DNA of 64,000 bases, taken from Caenorhabditis elegans. Lineage: Eukaryota; Nematoda; Chromadorea; Rhabditida; Rhabditidae. A model generated the notes under the pieces. It did not search any database. It saw nothing but the letters and a program-made list of their open reading frames with translations, and was not told where the DNA came from. Position 1 is the first letter of the stretch. Each line of letters begins with the position of its first letter. Positions 52,367 to 64,000 of the stretch are shown here, one piece after another. The stretch covers positions 3,286,001 through 3,350,000 of the forward strand of contig NC_003279.8 in assembly GCF_000002985.6 (NCBI RefSeq). The letters run 5' to 3'. The translations under genes were made by a program, and so were the position numbers.

Positions 52367-54025
52367 ATGGATAGCGAACACCACGAGATATTCCAATTTG
52401 CTATTTCTCTCCTCTCTGAGTCTCCCACTTTCCTGCACTCTCTCGTTCCACCGCCAGCTGTTCCGCTGGCCTTCCGCGTGACCGATTATGCCGTACGGAG
52501 AGTGTCCGAGAAGCAAAATGTATGTGTGGAATAATAATAAGAATGTCTATCTCTCTCCTTTTCCATTTAATGTTGCATTTTTCCTCCCGCCACTAAAAAT
52601 GGCAATTTTTCGTCCAAAAATATCAACTAGTTCGTCCCAATGTTTACTACTTTTCAACACGTTCTTTGGCTTTTTAAGACGATTTTGTTTTTTTTTCTTC
52701 GTTTTTTTGCCGTGCTAAAAACATTAAAGACGATTTTCAATATGGCTCTCGCCACGAAAATATATTTGTCCTTTTTCTCGAGCTATATAAAAATTGCGCA
52801 ATTTTTTAATGGCAAAAATCGTATCCTTCCCATTTTGTTCAACTCGATTTTTCAACGATTTTCTGCGAAAAAACGAAATTTGCGCGTAGAATATGGTGTT
52901 TGAATGCTCAGTTACGGTAATACATCACATTTTACGCGCAAAATTTAAAATTTCAAGAGCTCAATGCAGGTGTTTCTACCAGTGGACTAGTTTTTTTTCA
53001 GTGAAAAAAGTAGGTCACATTATTTTCCCATATTTTGGCTCAAACTTTACGAATTGGCTCAAATTATACGTCTCTTGTGCACCTCTTGATTTCGTGTATT
53101 CATAAATATTCTTTTAAAAAATTTTTCAGATTCTCCTTCACAATTATTTTCTAAACAAATATGAAATAGGAAAAATGAATGCCGAAATTGTATTAGTTGG
53201 TGATGTAAGTTTTTTTTCTGAAATTTGAATTGTTTTAATTCAAAAAAATGGTGCAAACACGCTCCACTGCACACCTGTAAATTTCGCGGGTCTCGAAGCG
53301 ATTATTAAATGTTTAATACAAGTATTAACTGAATTTAATTTTCTTAAGAAAATCGTTTCAAGACCCAAAAAAATTAGTTGAAAGTGCGGTAGAGCGTATT
53401 TTCATCAATTTTTGCTGCAAAAACATCTATAGCCCATTTGTTTTTGTAAAAATAACCTAAATTCGCTAGAAAAACCGCGAAAACTAAAAAAACAGTTGAA
53501 ACTAATTTTGGTAATATTTTTTTTAAAAATAAGCAAATACGCTCCACTGCACTTACAACTAAATTTTCTGGGTCTTGACACGATTTTTCAATTTTTCAAC
53601 GTCCAATTTAATGAAAAGTCACAAAAAACTCAAATTTTCGCGCGCTTGCACACCCCAAAATTTTGAATTCCAGGCGTTTTTCAATGAAAGAGCCCAATAT
53701 CACGGATTTCTGCGTCTCAACTACCGAATTCTTCATCGCTATGAGCAAATTCATGAGATTTTCCTTTTTTCGCTGTAAGTTTGAAAAATTTTTGAATTTC
53801 CCGCGGGGGAAAATCGATTTTTTTTTCTTTTTTTCCAGAAACAATGCGAGAACAATGGCCCAGCGAGAGTATGAAATTAGGAAATTAGAAGGTATTAATG
53901 CAATTATTGTGAGTTTTATAGGAAATATTGAAAATTTTTAAAAACTAATATTTTTCCAGATTAGCACTCGAAACATGATTCTATCCTGCGAGAAAAAGAA
54001 TGAATGCAAGCTGTTCAGCGATTGA
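52367..54025 (+). CDS. Uncharacterised 154-residue protein
   Basis: Five exons with good splice sites (52367-52519, 53130-53204, 53674-53774, 53839-53908, 53960-54025) join in frame to a 154-residue protein. It starts MDSEHHEIFQFAISLLSESP and ends NECKLFSD. It is largely alpha-helical in character, with aromatic- and Arg/Tyr-rich stretches around residues 80-110 (FLRLNYRILHRYEQIHEIF). It has no signal peptide or obvious membrane span. I do not recognise a family. Three of the four junctions are phase 0. The 3' UTR carries a strong hairpin and AATAAA signals. Introns 1 and 2 hold short dispersed repeats containing CGCTCCACTGCA. It converges on EDC4, with stop codons about 590 bp apart. The start could be further upstream, since no SL acceptor is obvious before the ATG. 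Confidence 0.7.
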
Positions 54026-54048
54026 TCTACCTACATCTATTCACTTTT

Positions 54049-54162
54049 CCCGGGCTTTCACTGACTCCTTCGTATTTTGAAATGGCAGAGTTTCAAAGCT
54101 CGGCCACGGCCGAGGTCGCCAAAACTCTGCCATTTCGAAATATGGGGAAATCTGAAAGCCCG
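54049..54162. repeat. Hairpin in the 3' UTR of the 154-residue gene
   Basis: Arms of about 45 nt pair around a GC-rich loop (CTCGGCCACGGCCGAG). They include perfect AAATGGCAGAGTTT / AAACTCTGCCATTT and end in CGGGCTTTCA / TGAAAGCCCG. The inner AACTCTGCCATTT word also occurs at the edge of the 10610 repeat. Confidence 0.8.
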
Positions 54163-54185
54163 TGACTTTTGTATGTACATATCGA

Positions 54186-54207
54186 AATAAAATCTCAGGC
54201 TAATAAA
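54186..54207 (+). terminator. Poly(A) signals of the 154-residue protein gene
   Basis: Two AATAAA hexamers (54186-54191 and 54202-54207) lie about 160-180 nt after the stop, beyond the 3' UTR hairpin. Confidence 0.6.
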
Positions 54208-54615
54208 GGAGATGAAGACAAAAAAAATTAATTCTTGAACGGTTTTAATAACATACAATGTGATATACTTGGGAAATTACAAAAATTGGACAAAAATTGA
54301 GTTAAAAAATCAATAAGTTAGATGGATAGGGGTCTAATCACAACTATTAGTTACAGCGAGAATTGGTGAAAAAAATAAGAAAAAATTTAAAATTTTGAGC
54401 ATTTTTTCCTTTTTTTGTGCTTCTTTTCTTGAAAAATACGAAAAAAAAAATGAAAACGGTCAATGTAAAACTGAGAATCTGAGAGATTTGGTTAATTTGT
54501 AATAAGAAAAAATTGTTTTTTTTTGGTCGGTCGGAGCCGGCTGAAGTCGTAGAACAAATCATTGCTGCGAGTGATCCGAGAGGAATTTTGACAGAGCTGC
54601 TGGAACTGAATTTCA

Positions 54616-57600
54616 TTATTTCTGGGGCCATTTCTCAAAAAGCTTACAAGTTCTTTGCGACGGAGTTGGCGGCTGAAGAAGTGAGGAACGTGTCATTTGG
54701 TAGAGAAGTCGGACATAACGGCGGACAGGCTCGTCGGCTGTGTTCTCCATTAGTTCTGAAATTATAGATTTTTTAGATTAAAAAAAAATGGAATTTTTAA
54801 AATTAAAAAAAATTTTTTGCAAAGATTTAGAAATTTTCAATTTTTAAAAGCAAATCAAACTTTAAAGATGTATTTTTTTCAATTAAATTTTTTTTACAAG
54901 GATTTTACTGCTGAAAAAGGATTTTTGAGACGCAAAATATCATCTTTTTAGAGGAAATTCACGAAAAAAAATCAGGAAAAACCAATTTTTCTCCACAAAA
55001 AACATTCATTTGAAATAATTGAATATTAACCGTATATCAATATTTAAATTCAGATTTCCTCATTTTTTTTTCTAGAAAAAAACCGCTGAGAAATTTAGAT
55101 TTGTAAAGGAGAAGCCCGAAACGAAAATCGTATTTTTCGAATAAAAATATTAAAGTTTGAATTTTTTATTTCAAAAATTATAAAACTAAACTATTCAAAA
55201 CGAAAACTTAAAAAATAGGATAAAGTTAATTTTAATTTTTTCTTTGTAAAATTGTTTATACAGCATTATATAATTTTAAAAGGAAATATTCAAATTTTAT
55301 AATTTTTATTCGAAAAAAAAAGGTTTTTACAAGTATTTTACTGCCAGAAAAGTATTTTTTGAATCACAAAATATCCCCTTTTTAGAGGAAATTAACGAAA
55401 AAACATTGATTTTAAAGAAAATTTTCAAAAAAAATCAAATTTTTAATTTTTTTTTCCTTCACAAAAGACATTTATCTGAAAAAATGGAACTTTTGCTTTT
55501 TTTTTTGAAAATCTGAAAATTTACGCGATTTTTCTACAAGTGGATCTTAATTTTTAAGGTTATTATTTGAAATTCGGGGTTTTTTAAATTTTGGAACACA
55601 AAAATATCAGCTTTTTCAGAGAAAATTGAAGAATTAAACAGATTTTTTCTGAAAACCCTGGCCTTTTTTGTGTTTCAAATTGAAAAGAAACCCCAAATTT
55701 CAAGTAATAACATTGAAAATTAATATTCTTTTGTAGAAAAAACGCATAATTTTCAGATTTTCAAAAAAAAATTGCAAATGTCCGATTTTTTTCAGATAAT
55801 TGTCTTTTGTGAAGGAAAAAACTTAACACTTTAAATTTTTTAAATGAAAATTTTCTTGAAAATCATGGTTTTTCCGTATATTTCCCCAAAAAAAGCTAAT
55901 ATTTCGTGTAACAAAAATTACTTTTTTCAGCAGTAAAATACTTGTAAAAGCCTATTTGTTCAATTAAAACATTAAAATTTGAATATTCCCAATTCAAATT
56001 TTATGTTTTTTATTAACTAGTGAAATCGAATTTTTGTGTTATTTCGTTCGAAATTATTAAAATTGGCCGCTTTTTTAAGCGATTTTTTTGAATAAAAATT
56101 AAAAATCTTTTTTCTCTCAATTTTTCAGTTATTTGAAAAATTATTTCAGCATTTTTCGGGGTATCTAAGAAAATTTGAATTTTCGATGATTTTCCTCAAT
56201 ACGAATAACATGCGTACCCTGGAGAGCATTCACAAGCTTCTGTGCAACCGGCGTGACCACATGAATAATCTCCGGATCACTCATATCAATTTCCGGGATC
56301 ACTAGCTCGATCCACTTGAATTTCAGATCACGATCACTGCTAAGTGTGGCAGTAAATTGAGAAACCAACGAAACGAGGCACTTTTGGCTCAGTTTCGTAT
56401 TTCCGGGAATCACAATCTTTTCCGGATTGATTTTCGAGCATACAAATTCGAGAATGCTCATATCGGCCTTGTTGAGAGCTGCTTCGACGGCTTCTTCTGG
56501 ATTTGTTTCAATCATTCGAAGAAGGGCAATTCGTTCCAGTTCTCCTTTTTGTTGTTGTTGCTGAGCTGCCATTTGCATTGTGGCCATTGCGGTTCCTTGA
56601 ATCATTTGAGACGTTGTAGCCAGATACTGAAAATTGGTTGATTTTTAGAAAAAAATATAATTAATTAAATACAGTATCTCTGAAAACCTATCTAAATACC
56701 GGAAAACCGCTTCGAAATTGAATGTTTTCTTTTGAATTTTCAAAATTATTTGAAATCCTGGAATTTTTACAGTTTTGAATTACTTTTTGTATTTTTTTCC
56801 CGATTTTTACAAGAATTTTCTAAATTTTTTGTAAAAATTTTAAAGAAAATTCCAAAAATGCAAAAACAATCCAATCCAAAAATTTATGGAAATTTGACAA
56901 AATTTCGAAATTTATTAAGGTCAATTTTTTAAAATTAAAATGCAGTATTTCTAAAAATTGAAAAAATTGAAAATTCCAAATTTTCTATATATTCAAAATT
57001 TAATAATAACTTTCACAATTTTTGGAAATTTGAGATATATATTTTTTTTTAAATTATTTTTAAAAATTCAAAGTTTCAAATTTTTTTCAAAAACTTCAGA
57101 AAATTCAAAAAAATCCGAATCTTCGAAAAATCCAGAATTTTTAAAAATTTCAAAAAAATACTGGATTTTGAAAACTTTTTTTTTCAAAAGCTTCAGAAAA
57201 TTCTTTAAAAAATAGAAAAAAAAAATTCTAAAAAATTCTAAAAAAAAATCCAAAATTTGTGAATTTTAAATCGTTTTTCTCGGAATTTACATTTTTTGAA
57301 TATTTGTATAAAAGTATTTTCCCTCCAATTAACCTCATTAATTCCATGCCTAAAATGCTCATTGAGCCGTTCGAAAAGCACTTCACAACTCCGTTCAAAC
57401 GACGGTAGAATACATTCAGCAAGAGCATTTCTCGTCGTACTTCCAACACGTTGACTAATATATTCGGCTGTTTCAACACCCTGATCTCGTACAAATGTCT
57501 CCATATTTCCATTCAAATTGGCGAGACCATTACGGATTGCGGCGATTGTGTCGAGACGTCCGTTCTCGCAAACTTGCTCGATTCGATTGAGCATATAGCC

Positions 57601-60600
57601 TTCTCGCATTCGAATATTCTCATCTGAAACTTGGAAAAATTGGGGTTTCAGTTCTAAAAATTGAAAAATTCAGGATTTTTATGGCTTCGGGATTTGAAAA
57701 AATTCATTAAAAACTCCAAATCACATTCAAAAACTTTAGAAAATTCTAGAAAGCTAGAATCAAAAAAAAATTTTAACTCCGAAATACCACAAAAAAATCG
57801 CAAAAAAATAATAAAAATTCGACTTTCAAAAACGCAATTTTTCAATTTTGGCCCAATTGTTTGAATTCCCTCCAAACTGAGAACTACGGCCAATCATCGA
57901 CTCGCTCCGCCCATTTTTCAACCAATCAGATGGAGTGGGCGGAGTTTGGAGTCGCTGATTGGTTGGGTAGTACTCATTTTGGAGGGAATTTAAATGATTG
58001 AGCAAAAGTTGAAAAATCACGTTTTTAAAAGTTGAATTTTTCCTTCTTTTTGGTTTTTTTTCAGTTTTTTTTGTGGAATTTTAATGTGGGGAGCGTACAC
58101 TGTATATTACTGAAAAATGAATTTTTCTTAATTTTTAATTTTTTTTCGCGAAATTTAGAAATTTTTGCTTTAAAAAATTGAAAACTTTAATTTTTTTCGA
58201 AAATTACGTTTTCGGCAAAAGTTCTCCAAATAATTTTTTAATTTCAAATATTTTCTCAATTTCCAACTGTTAAAAAGCTGGATTTTTCTGGATTTTTAAT
58301 GATTTTTTTTTTGAAAATTTTGCATTTTCCGGCTACCTGGGTTATCTTCATTTTTTATTGAAATTTTTTTTTTAATTATCGATTTTTTTTTACTACTGGG
58401 AATTATTAAAAATTAAATCAAACATGATTTTTACGTAATATTAAAGTTTCGCAAAATTTTGAAAATCTGAAAATTACTGTGATTTTTCTCTACAAAGATC
58501 TCAATTTTCTACTGTAAAAAATGAATTTTTTTTTTGAAAATATCAGTTTTATTTCGAGCCTCAATTCCTTACCGAGTGCCGTAACAATCTGCTGAACCAT
58601 TTGCTCATTGCTATTCTTTCTATCAGCTTCAATTCGTGCCAGTGCAGCGATGACGTCATCAAGCTTCTGATTGACACTTTCCACATCGATACTAGAAGTC
58701 TGTGGAGCAACCTTCATCAGAAGACCTCCAGAATTTTGTAGCTGTTGGTGCTCTGGGGTCTCAGTGTCCACATAAACCGAAGGACTTGGCTCTTTTTGTG
58801 AAGATTCTGCTGCAACAGTACCAACTGGGGATGGAATATGCTGTTTCAGTGTCAATTGTAGCTCGACCATACTCCTCTTGCCCATTGCCACAAAATGCCG
58901 CTTTATCTTGGTATGCTTCATCCGTGTATCTGATTCAGTTCCATCTGATTCATCTCCGCTCTCCTCATCGTTGCTATCATTGTTGAATAGGTCATCTCCA
59001 GAGTCTTCAGCTGCAAAAAAAACGATGGTTTTGGGAGGCACCACGTTTTCAAGATCTAGATCTACATTTTCAGGATCTGGCACGGTGCCAACTTTCCCAG
59101 TTTTCTTGAAGAAAATCGAAACAACGATGCTCTGATATTACGCATCGAGCGTTGTGTAGCGTTCAGAAAAGCCTTTTTTTGAAAGAAAAAATTCTGGAAA
59201 ACGCTAAACAAGGCGCGATGCGTAATATCGGAGCATCGTTGTTTCGAATTTCTTGGAGAAAACTGCGAAAGTTGGCACGGTGCCATATCCTGAAAATGTA
59301 GATCTTCTTTTCGTAGATCTTGTTTCCGACTAGATCATGAAAACTTGATTTTTGTGAAATTCAGGTTTTCCGATTTTTCTTAACAAAAAATCAAAAAATT
59401 TCGGTTTTTTTCGCATCTGGGAGCTCAATCACGCTACCATTTTCAAAAGTGTTCGACGAAATCGGGGCAATCGAGAAAATCGAATGGCAAAATGAGGTCT
59501 GCGTAATTCCAACGAAACGTGGCTGCTCGTCTGTACGGAATGGATTTCGGATTTCAATTGTGAAGACGTTCTGAAAAAATGGGAATTTTTGGTTAATTTT
59601 GAAGCCTAAGCCCTATAGTTTTTACCAACAATTTTCCCGGCAAACACCGCAAATTGCCGGAATTGACAATTTCCGGCAAATCGGCAAACCGGCAATTGCC
59701 GCTCGCCCCTGCTATACACGGAACAATAATTTAATTTTTTGCTGTATTAGTATCAAAATGGCCCAAAAACCGAATTTCAAAACGTGAAATAGGAAAATTT
59801 CTCAAAAAAGGTTTAATTTTAGCTAAAATCTTCAATTTTCCCAACTTTTCCTCGTCGTAGCTTTCGGAAATTGATTTTAATAGGATTTTTGACGATTATT
59901 TCGTTTTTTTTTTAATCGGCAAATTGACGGAATTCAAAATTCCGGCAAAGTGCCAGAACTGAAAATTCCGGAAAATCGGCAAGTTGTCCGAATTGAGAAT
60001 TTCCGGAAAATCGGCATGTTGCCGGAATTGAGAATTTCCAGAAAAAACCCGCAAAATTGCCGGAATTGAACATCTCCGGCAACTCGGAAAATTGCCGATT
60101 TGCCGAAAATTTTGGTTTCGCACATTTTTTTTTGGAAATTTCAGAATTTCAATTTTAGTTCGGCAAACGGCAAATCTACAAATCGATAAATTGCCGGAAA
60201 TGATGATTACCGGCAAACGGACAAATTGATGTTCGGCAAAACGGCAAATTTGCCGAATTTGTTGACAAAAAAATTTGCCGAACGACAATTTCCGCCACAC
60301 CCTGATATAAATCACTAAAATAAGCAAAATAGTGTAATATTCAAAAAAAAAAATCAATTTTCGGCAAAATTGAAGGTTTTAGTCCGTTTTTCAAAATTTG
60401 AACCGTCCTAATACACTTTTTGATGAAAATTTCAAAGTTTTCTTATAAAATTCGGTTTTTCTGGTCCATTAAATAGACCAAGCTCACCATGCCATCCACA
60501 TCGAGCAAATGCACAAAATTCGCTGCCGGATCCGAAATGCTAACAAATTTATTGATAGCTCTAGTGGTCTCGAAGCGAATTCTTCCGAGACACTTCCAAC

Positions 60601-63600
60601 TCTGACATTCGTATAGAGCAACTTTATGTCCATCATTTGATACAACAACACATGATCTCCAGAATGGAAGTGACTTCCGACGATCCGGTGTCAAATCGTC
60701 AAGGAAGATCAGATCATCGATCAATCCATTCCTAGCGAATCCACGTGGCTCGAAACAATGAGCAGCGGTAAGTGTATTATTCTCTTCGTTAAAAGTGAAA
60801 AATTGTACGGGACCCTCGGTCTTGGCGATTGCAACAGCTGTAGAATCAGGAGATATACAGACTGAAGCAATTCTCAGATTCTTTTTATCCGGTTGATCAG
60901 AGAAATAGTGACAGAATAGTCCACCGTCCTCTTTCTTTGCATCCTCAAATTCGATAGTGTCTCCTAGACCCGCTTCTTTCAAAACTCCTAGATTCACAAT
61001 GTACAGCTGGCGACCCTGGAAACAAATTGAGATTTTTTTCTTTTTGAAAAATTCAACAAAATCAGCTGTTTTTTAATTGAAAATGCGGTGTTTTTCTCTT
61101 AAAAAAGTAAGAAAAAATCAAGAAAATACAAAAAATTGAAATTATTTCAAGAAAATAATTTCACTATTTTATCAGCAGAATTATGAGATTTTCGCCGTAA
61201 AATACGGTGGAAGGTCTCGAAGCGACAGATTTCTAAAAAATTTAAATCAAAACGTGCGCCTTTAAGGAGTACTGTAGTTTTTAACTTTTTGTTTTATGCA
61301 AAAATTTGCAAAAAGCAGCGCCACACAGAAAAAGAGGCGGAGCGTAACTTCGCAAGCTTGCCGCATGGTTTTTCCACTTTTTTCGCCCGTTTCCCACTAT
61401 TTTCAATGATTTTTTCCAATAAAGTTTCGATTTTAATTGTGTCATTTTCCTTTTTTAAATGAATATTCAATTTGAATCTCATAAAATTTCTAGGATAGTT
61501 CATGTTTTTTAAACCAATTTAACATGAAATATCCTCTAAATTTTATAAGAATAGCATTTTCATTCGAAAAAAGAGAATATAACGAGTAAAACCGAAAATT
61601 TATGGAAAACGGGCAAAAAAAGAAGAAGAAAAAACCGTGCCGCAGGGTTGCAAAAATACGTCCCGCCTCTCTTTCTAAGCGGGAAACCGAAAAAATCGAA
61701 AATTTTTCGACGACGCCATTGGTTCGACTACAGCAGGGGCGGGCGGCAAACGATTTTTTCGGCAAATCGCCGGAATTGAAAAATTTCCGGCAAATCGGTA
61801 AATTGTCGGAATTAAAAATTTCGGCAAACCGCCTGAATTTAAATTTTCCCGCAAATCGGCAAATCGACAACTTGCCGGAATTGAAAATTTCCTGCAAATC
61901 GGCAAACCGGCAAACTGCCGGGATAGAAATTTCCGGCAAATCGGCAACTTGCCGAATTTGTCGACAAAAAAATTTGGCAAACGGCAATTGTACTCCGTAA
62001 AGGCACTTTTTCATAGAAATATATCGCTTCGAGACCGGGTACTGGTGCAAAATCGGCTAAATTTTGTATCTATTTTTCTCGAAAATTTGAATTTTTTCCT
62101 CAATTTTCTCGAAATTTCGCCTCGACACTGACCAAGTAGACAGCAATCATATGAATAGTCTCATCATCCTCATCTTCACCCTGAATATACGGACACCACG
62201 AGAGTTTCGGTTGATCCTCGTTTCCCTGTGATTGATATGACGGCCAATTCACGATCGACAGGTATTTCTTTCTGAAAATAATTGAAATTCGATTTTTCTG
62301 GATTTTTTTTTCCAATTTTGTAGAATAACTAACGGATCGCATCTGTCAGACACCTCAAATACTACAAGTGAGAGGTCGGCGTTGAGCACGGCGAGGTATT
62401 TGTGATGTTGGGCGAAGGCAAGGTCGATTGTACGGAATGGGAAGTCCTGAAGCAATTTTTAAATTAAAAAATCAAAATTTGGCTTTTAAACCTTAAAACG
62501 GTGCCTTTGCTTTGTTTGCAAATTGATAAGGTTCATGGATTCACCGACAGACTCGTGAATTGAGCGGAATCCGACGATTGGTCCGTTTGACGTCAAAATT
62601 CTCCCGCGTAGATATTGAATCTGAAATAAAAAAATGTATTTAAATTCTGTGTTTTTTTTTTAAATTTACTTTAAAAAAGGAGTATCGTCAATGTGGGAAA
62701 TTGTTTTAAAATGTAGTATTTGTATTCAAACTTCCAATTATTGCGAAAGAAAAACGGGAAAAATCCGTTAATATTCAGCATTTAACCGTTGAAATCGACG
62801 AAAGTGGCTGAATTTGAATTTCGCGCGCATTTGAAACCTAGGCCACTACACGATTTCTAGGCCATTTTCGTTCAACGAAATATTGATTTAAATGTATTTA
62901 TTTCGAACTTTAATTTGTTTTCTTTCTTAGAAAGATTCGATTGATCCTCGTGGCAAAAATTTTGTCAAAAAAAAAATTGTCAAAATTTCGAAAAAAAAGA
63001 GCCAAATTTTGCTAAAATCTGAAATTTCGCACACTTTTCTTTGTCACAGCCGCTGGATTTTAGTTTTTCTGAAATTATCAGCCTTTAATCCTTATTTTGG
63101 TTATTTATCTCGCGGAAATTCGTTGATTGGGACAACTTTTAGGCCGATAGGCATCCAATTTTGATCATTTTTGGAATCCTATCGGCCAAAAAGTTGTCTC
63201 AATCAACGAATTTCCGCGAGATAAATTACTAAAATAAGGATTAAAGGGTGATAATTTCAGAAAAACTCAAATCCAGCGGCTGTGACAAAGAAAAGTGTGC
63301 GAAATTTCAGATTTTAGCAAAATTTGGCTCTTTTTTTTGAAATTTTGACCGGCCATAAAAAATTTTTGGAAAGTTTTTGTGAAGTCTCATTATGAAATTC
63401 GTTGGTTTTGGACCAGTTTTAGTCTATTTGAGCAAAATACCCAGAAACTCTACTCTCCCTTTAAATTTACATTTTCGACGATTTTTCTGACTTAAACTGC
63501 TGAATGTTAGCGGATTTTTCCCGTTTTTCTTTTGCAATAATTGGAAGTTTGAGTACAAATACTATATTTTTAAACAATTTTCCCATTGACGATTCTTAAT

Positions 63601-64000
63601 TCTTTAATTCTCTTACATCTCCCTTGTGATCCATAATAACTTTTGTGTGCGCATTCGACGAATCCCGTTCTCGCCCGTTGTCAACGTCCGATGGCGCGTT
63701 CAACTGAACGGTCACATTATTGCCGATTTCGAAGCCAATCGACGACTTTTCTCTCGATATAGTGCTGTAAATCATTTGAATTTTTGAATTTCCATACAGG
63801 AAAACGATAAATAAATCGATATTCGTCCTGGCCCAACTCACTATTTCTCCACAACGACGTCTGGCGACTGCAAACCGTGTGAATCGACCATCGGAATACC
63901 CTGAAAACTTGGAAACCTTGATTTTTAATCAAAAATTATTAAATTCGGAACATTAAAACTGGTTAAAACCGAAAAAATTAGCAGAGACGCCGAGAGAACA
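54616..64000 (-). CDS. edc-4: EDC4/Ge-1 mRNA-decapping scaffold, 5' end outside window
   Basis: Eleven exons on the - strand lie in the window: 63900-63842, 63764-63617, 62620-62492, 62446-62334, 62271-62133, about 61015-60488, 59570-59438, 59010-58573, 57623-57334, 56626-56218, 54755-54616. They give 841 residues; the N-terminus lies to the right. Order: a WD40-type beta-propeller region (for example LAFAQHHKYLAVLNADLSLV; FWRSCVVVSNDGHKVALYE), an acidic Ser/Asp linker (DSGDDLFNNDSNDEESGDE), helical segments (LPSFERSCEVLFERLNEHF), and the C-terminal EDC4 domain (ADMSILEFVCSKINPEKIV; LSQKCLVSLVSQF). EDC4 holds DCP1/DCP2 in P bodies and promotes decapping. The last exon is placed because it restores the family's C-terminus (EPVRRYVRLLYQMTRS) in frame; reading through instead stops at 56165. 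The introns contain long palindromes and CGGCAAAT repeats. Family assignment is firm; the symbol is from memory. Confidence 0.9.
54800..56160. other. PATC-like last intron of EDC4
   Basis: Dense AAAAA/TTTTT runs at roughly helical spacing. Large inverted segments (around 54900-55060 and 55750-55950) share CTTTTTAGAGGAAATTCACG-type words. Confidence 0.5.
57815..58040. repeat. Palindrome in EDC4 intron
   Basis: GAATTCCCTCCAAA / TTTGGAGGGAATTTAAA arms flank a GC-rich centre with CCGCCCATTTTTCAACCAAT and inverted TTGGTTGGGTAGTA. Confidence 0.8.
59053..59315. repeat. Palindrome in EDC4 intron
   Basis: GATCTGGCACGGTGCCAACT is mirrored by AGTTGGCACGGTGCCATATC. Inner arms include CAACGATGCTCTGATATTAC. 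It fills more than half of a 427-bp intron. Confidence 0.85.
59635..59705. repeat. CGGCAAAT repeat, short
   Basis: GGCAAATCGGCAAACCGGCA in an EDC4 intron. Confidence 0.65.
59915..60300. repeat. CGGCAAAT repeat block in EDC4 intron
   Basis: Units AAATCGGCAAGTTGTCCGAA and GTTGCCGGAATTGAGAATTT. The block appears inserted in a copy of the 38098/62681 palindrome family. Confidence 0.8.
61738..61990. repeat. CGGCAAAT repeat block in EDC4 intron
   Basis: GGCGGGCGGCAAACGATTTT start, then about seven CGGCAAAT units. Confidence 0.8.
62681..63596. repeat. About 915-bp palindrome in EDC4 intron
   Basis: AGTATCGTCAATGTGGGAAA is mirrored by TTTCCCATTGACGATTCTTA, and the centre near 63165 by GACAACTTTTAGGCCGATAG / CTATCGGCCAAAAAGTTGTC. 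The left arm has an asymmetric part at about 62830-62960. No ORF. Confidence 0.85.

Overview
The window is nuclear DNA of a Caenorhabditis nematode, almost certainly C. elegans. It is AT-rich, has short exons with GTRAG / TTTCAG splice sites, introns full of dispersed nematode repeats, and SL-type acceptors just upstream of start codons. From memory of the worm gene set I place it on chromosome I at the W01B11 / Y44E3A boundary (sulp-6, W01B11.6, ace-2, trx-4, Y44E3A.4, edc-4). I could not check this against a database. Exon joins were built by hand; each model was required to keep one open frame across all junctions.

Layout, left to right. An SLC26 anion transporter (sulp-6, + strand, 13 exons, 1380-7127) converges with a small thioredoxin-fold gene (- strand, 7245-8347). 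Then come about 5 kb of repeats and AT-rich DNA. A small + strand gene (13606-14490) encodes a lysine/serine-rich protein with one C-terminal membrane segment. The acetylcholinesterase gene ace-2 (- strand, 9 coding exons, 16197-21465) ends in a GPI-anchor-type tail. A gene-poor stretch of about 10 kb follows. Next are a classical thioredoxin (trx-4, - strand, 32055-32575) and a long-intron gene for a CD2AP/CIN85-type SH3 adaptor (- strand, 33853-44611), with a possible distal first exon at 48661-48729. After a repeat-dense interval comes an unrecognised 154-residue protein gene (+ strand, 52367-54025). Last is the 3' two-thirds or more of the EDC4/Ge-1 decapping-scaffold gene (- strand, 54616 to beyond 64000), whose start lies outside the window.

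The genes are functionally unrelated: anion transport, two redox proteins, acetylcholine breakdown at synapses, actin/endocytic scaffolding and mRNA decapping. None sits at classical operon spacing. Two pairs of genes converge closely: sulp-6 with the thioredoxin-like gene, and the 154-residue gene with EDC4.

Non-coding DNA is dominated by a few families. There are eight palindromic elements with a core resembling the PALTTTAAA class, many blocks of a CGGCAAAT/GCCGATTT repeat, intronic TAGGCAGG arrays, several long hairpin-forming palindromes inside introns (related copies lie in the SH3 and EDC4 genes), and introns with phased A/T runs that look like periodic An/Tn clusters. I saw no tRNA, rRNA, CRISPR array or intact transposase gene. 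I found no clear new multi-gene system. The best leads are the two unrecognised small genes, the possible alternative promoter of the SH3 gene, and the intron palindromes.
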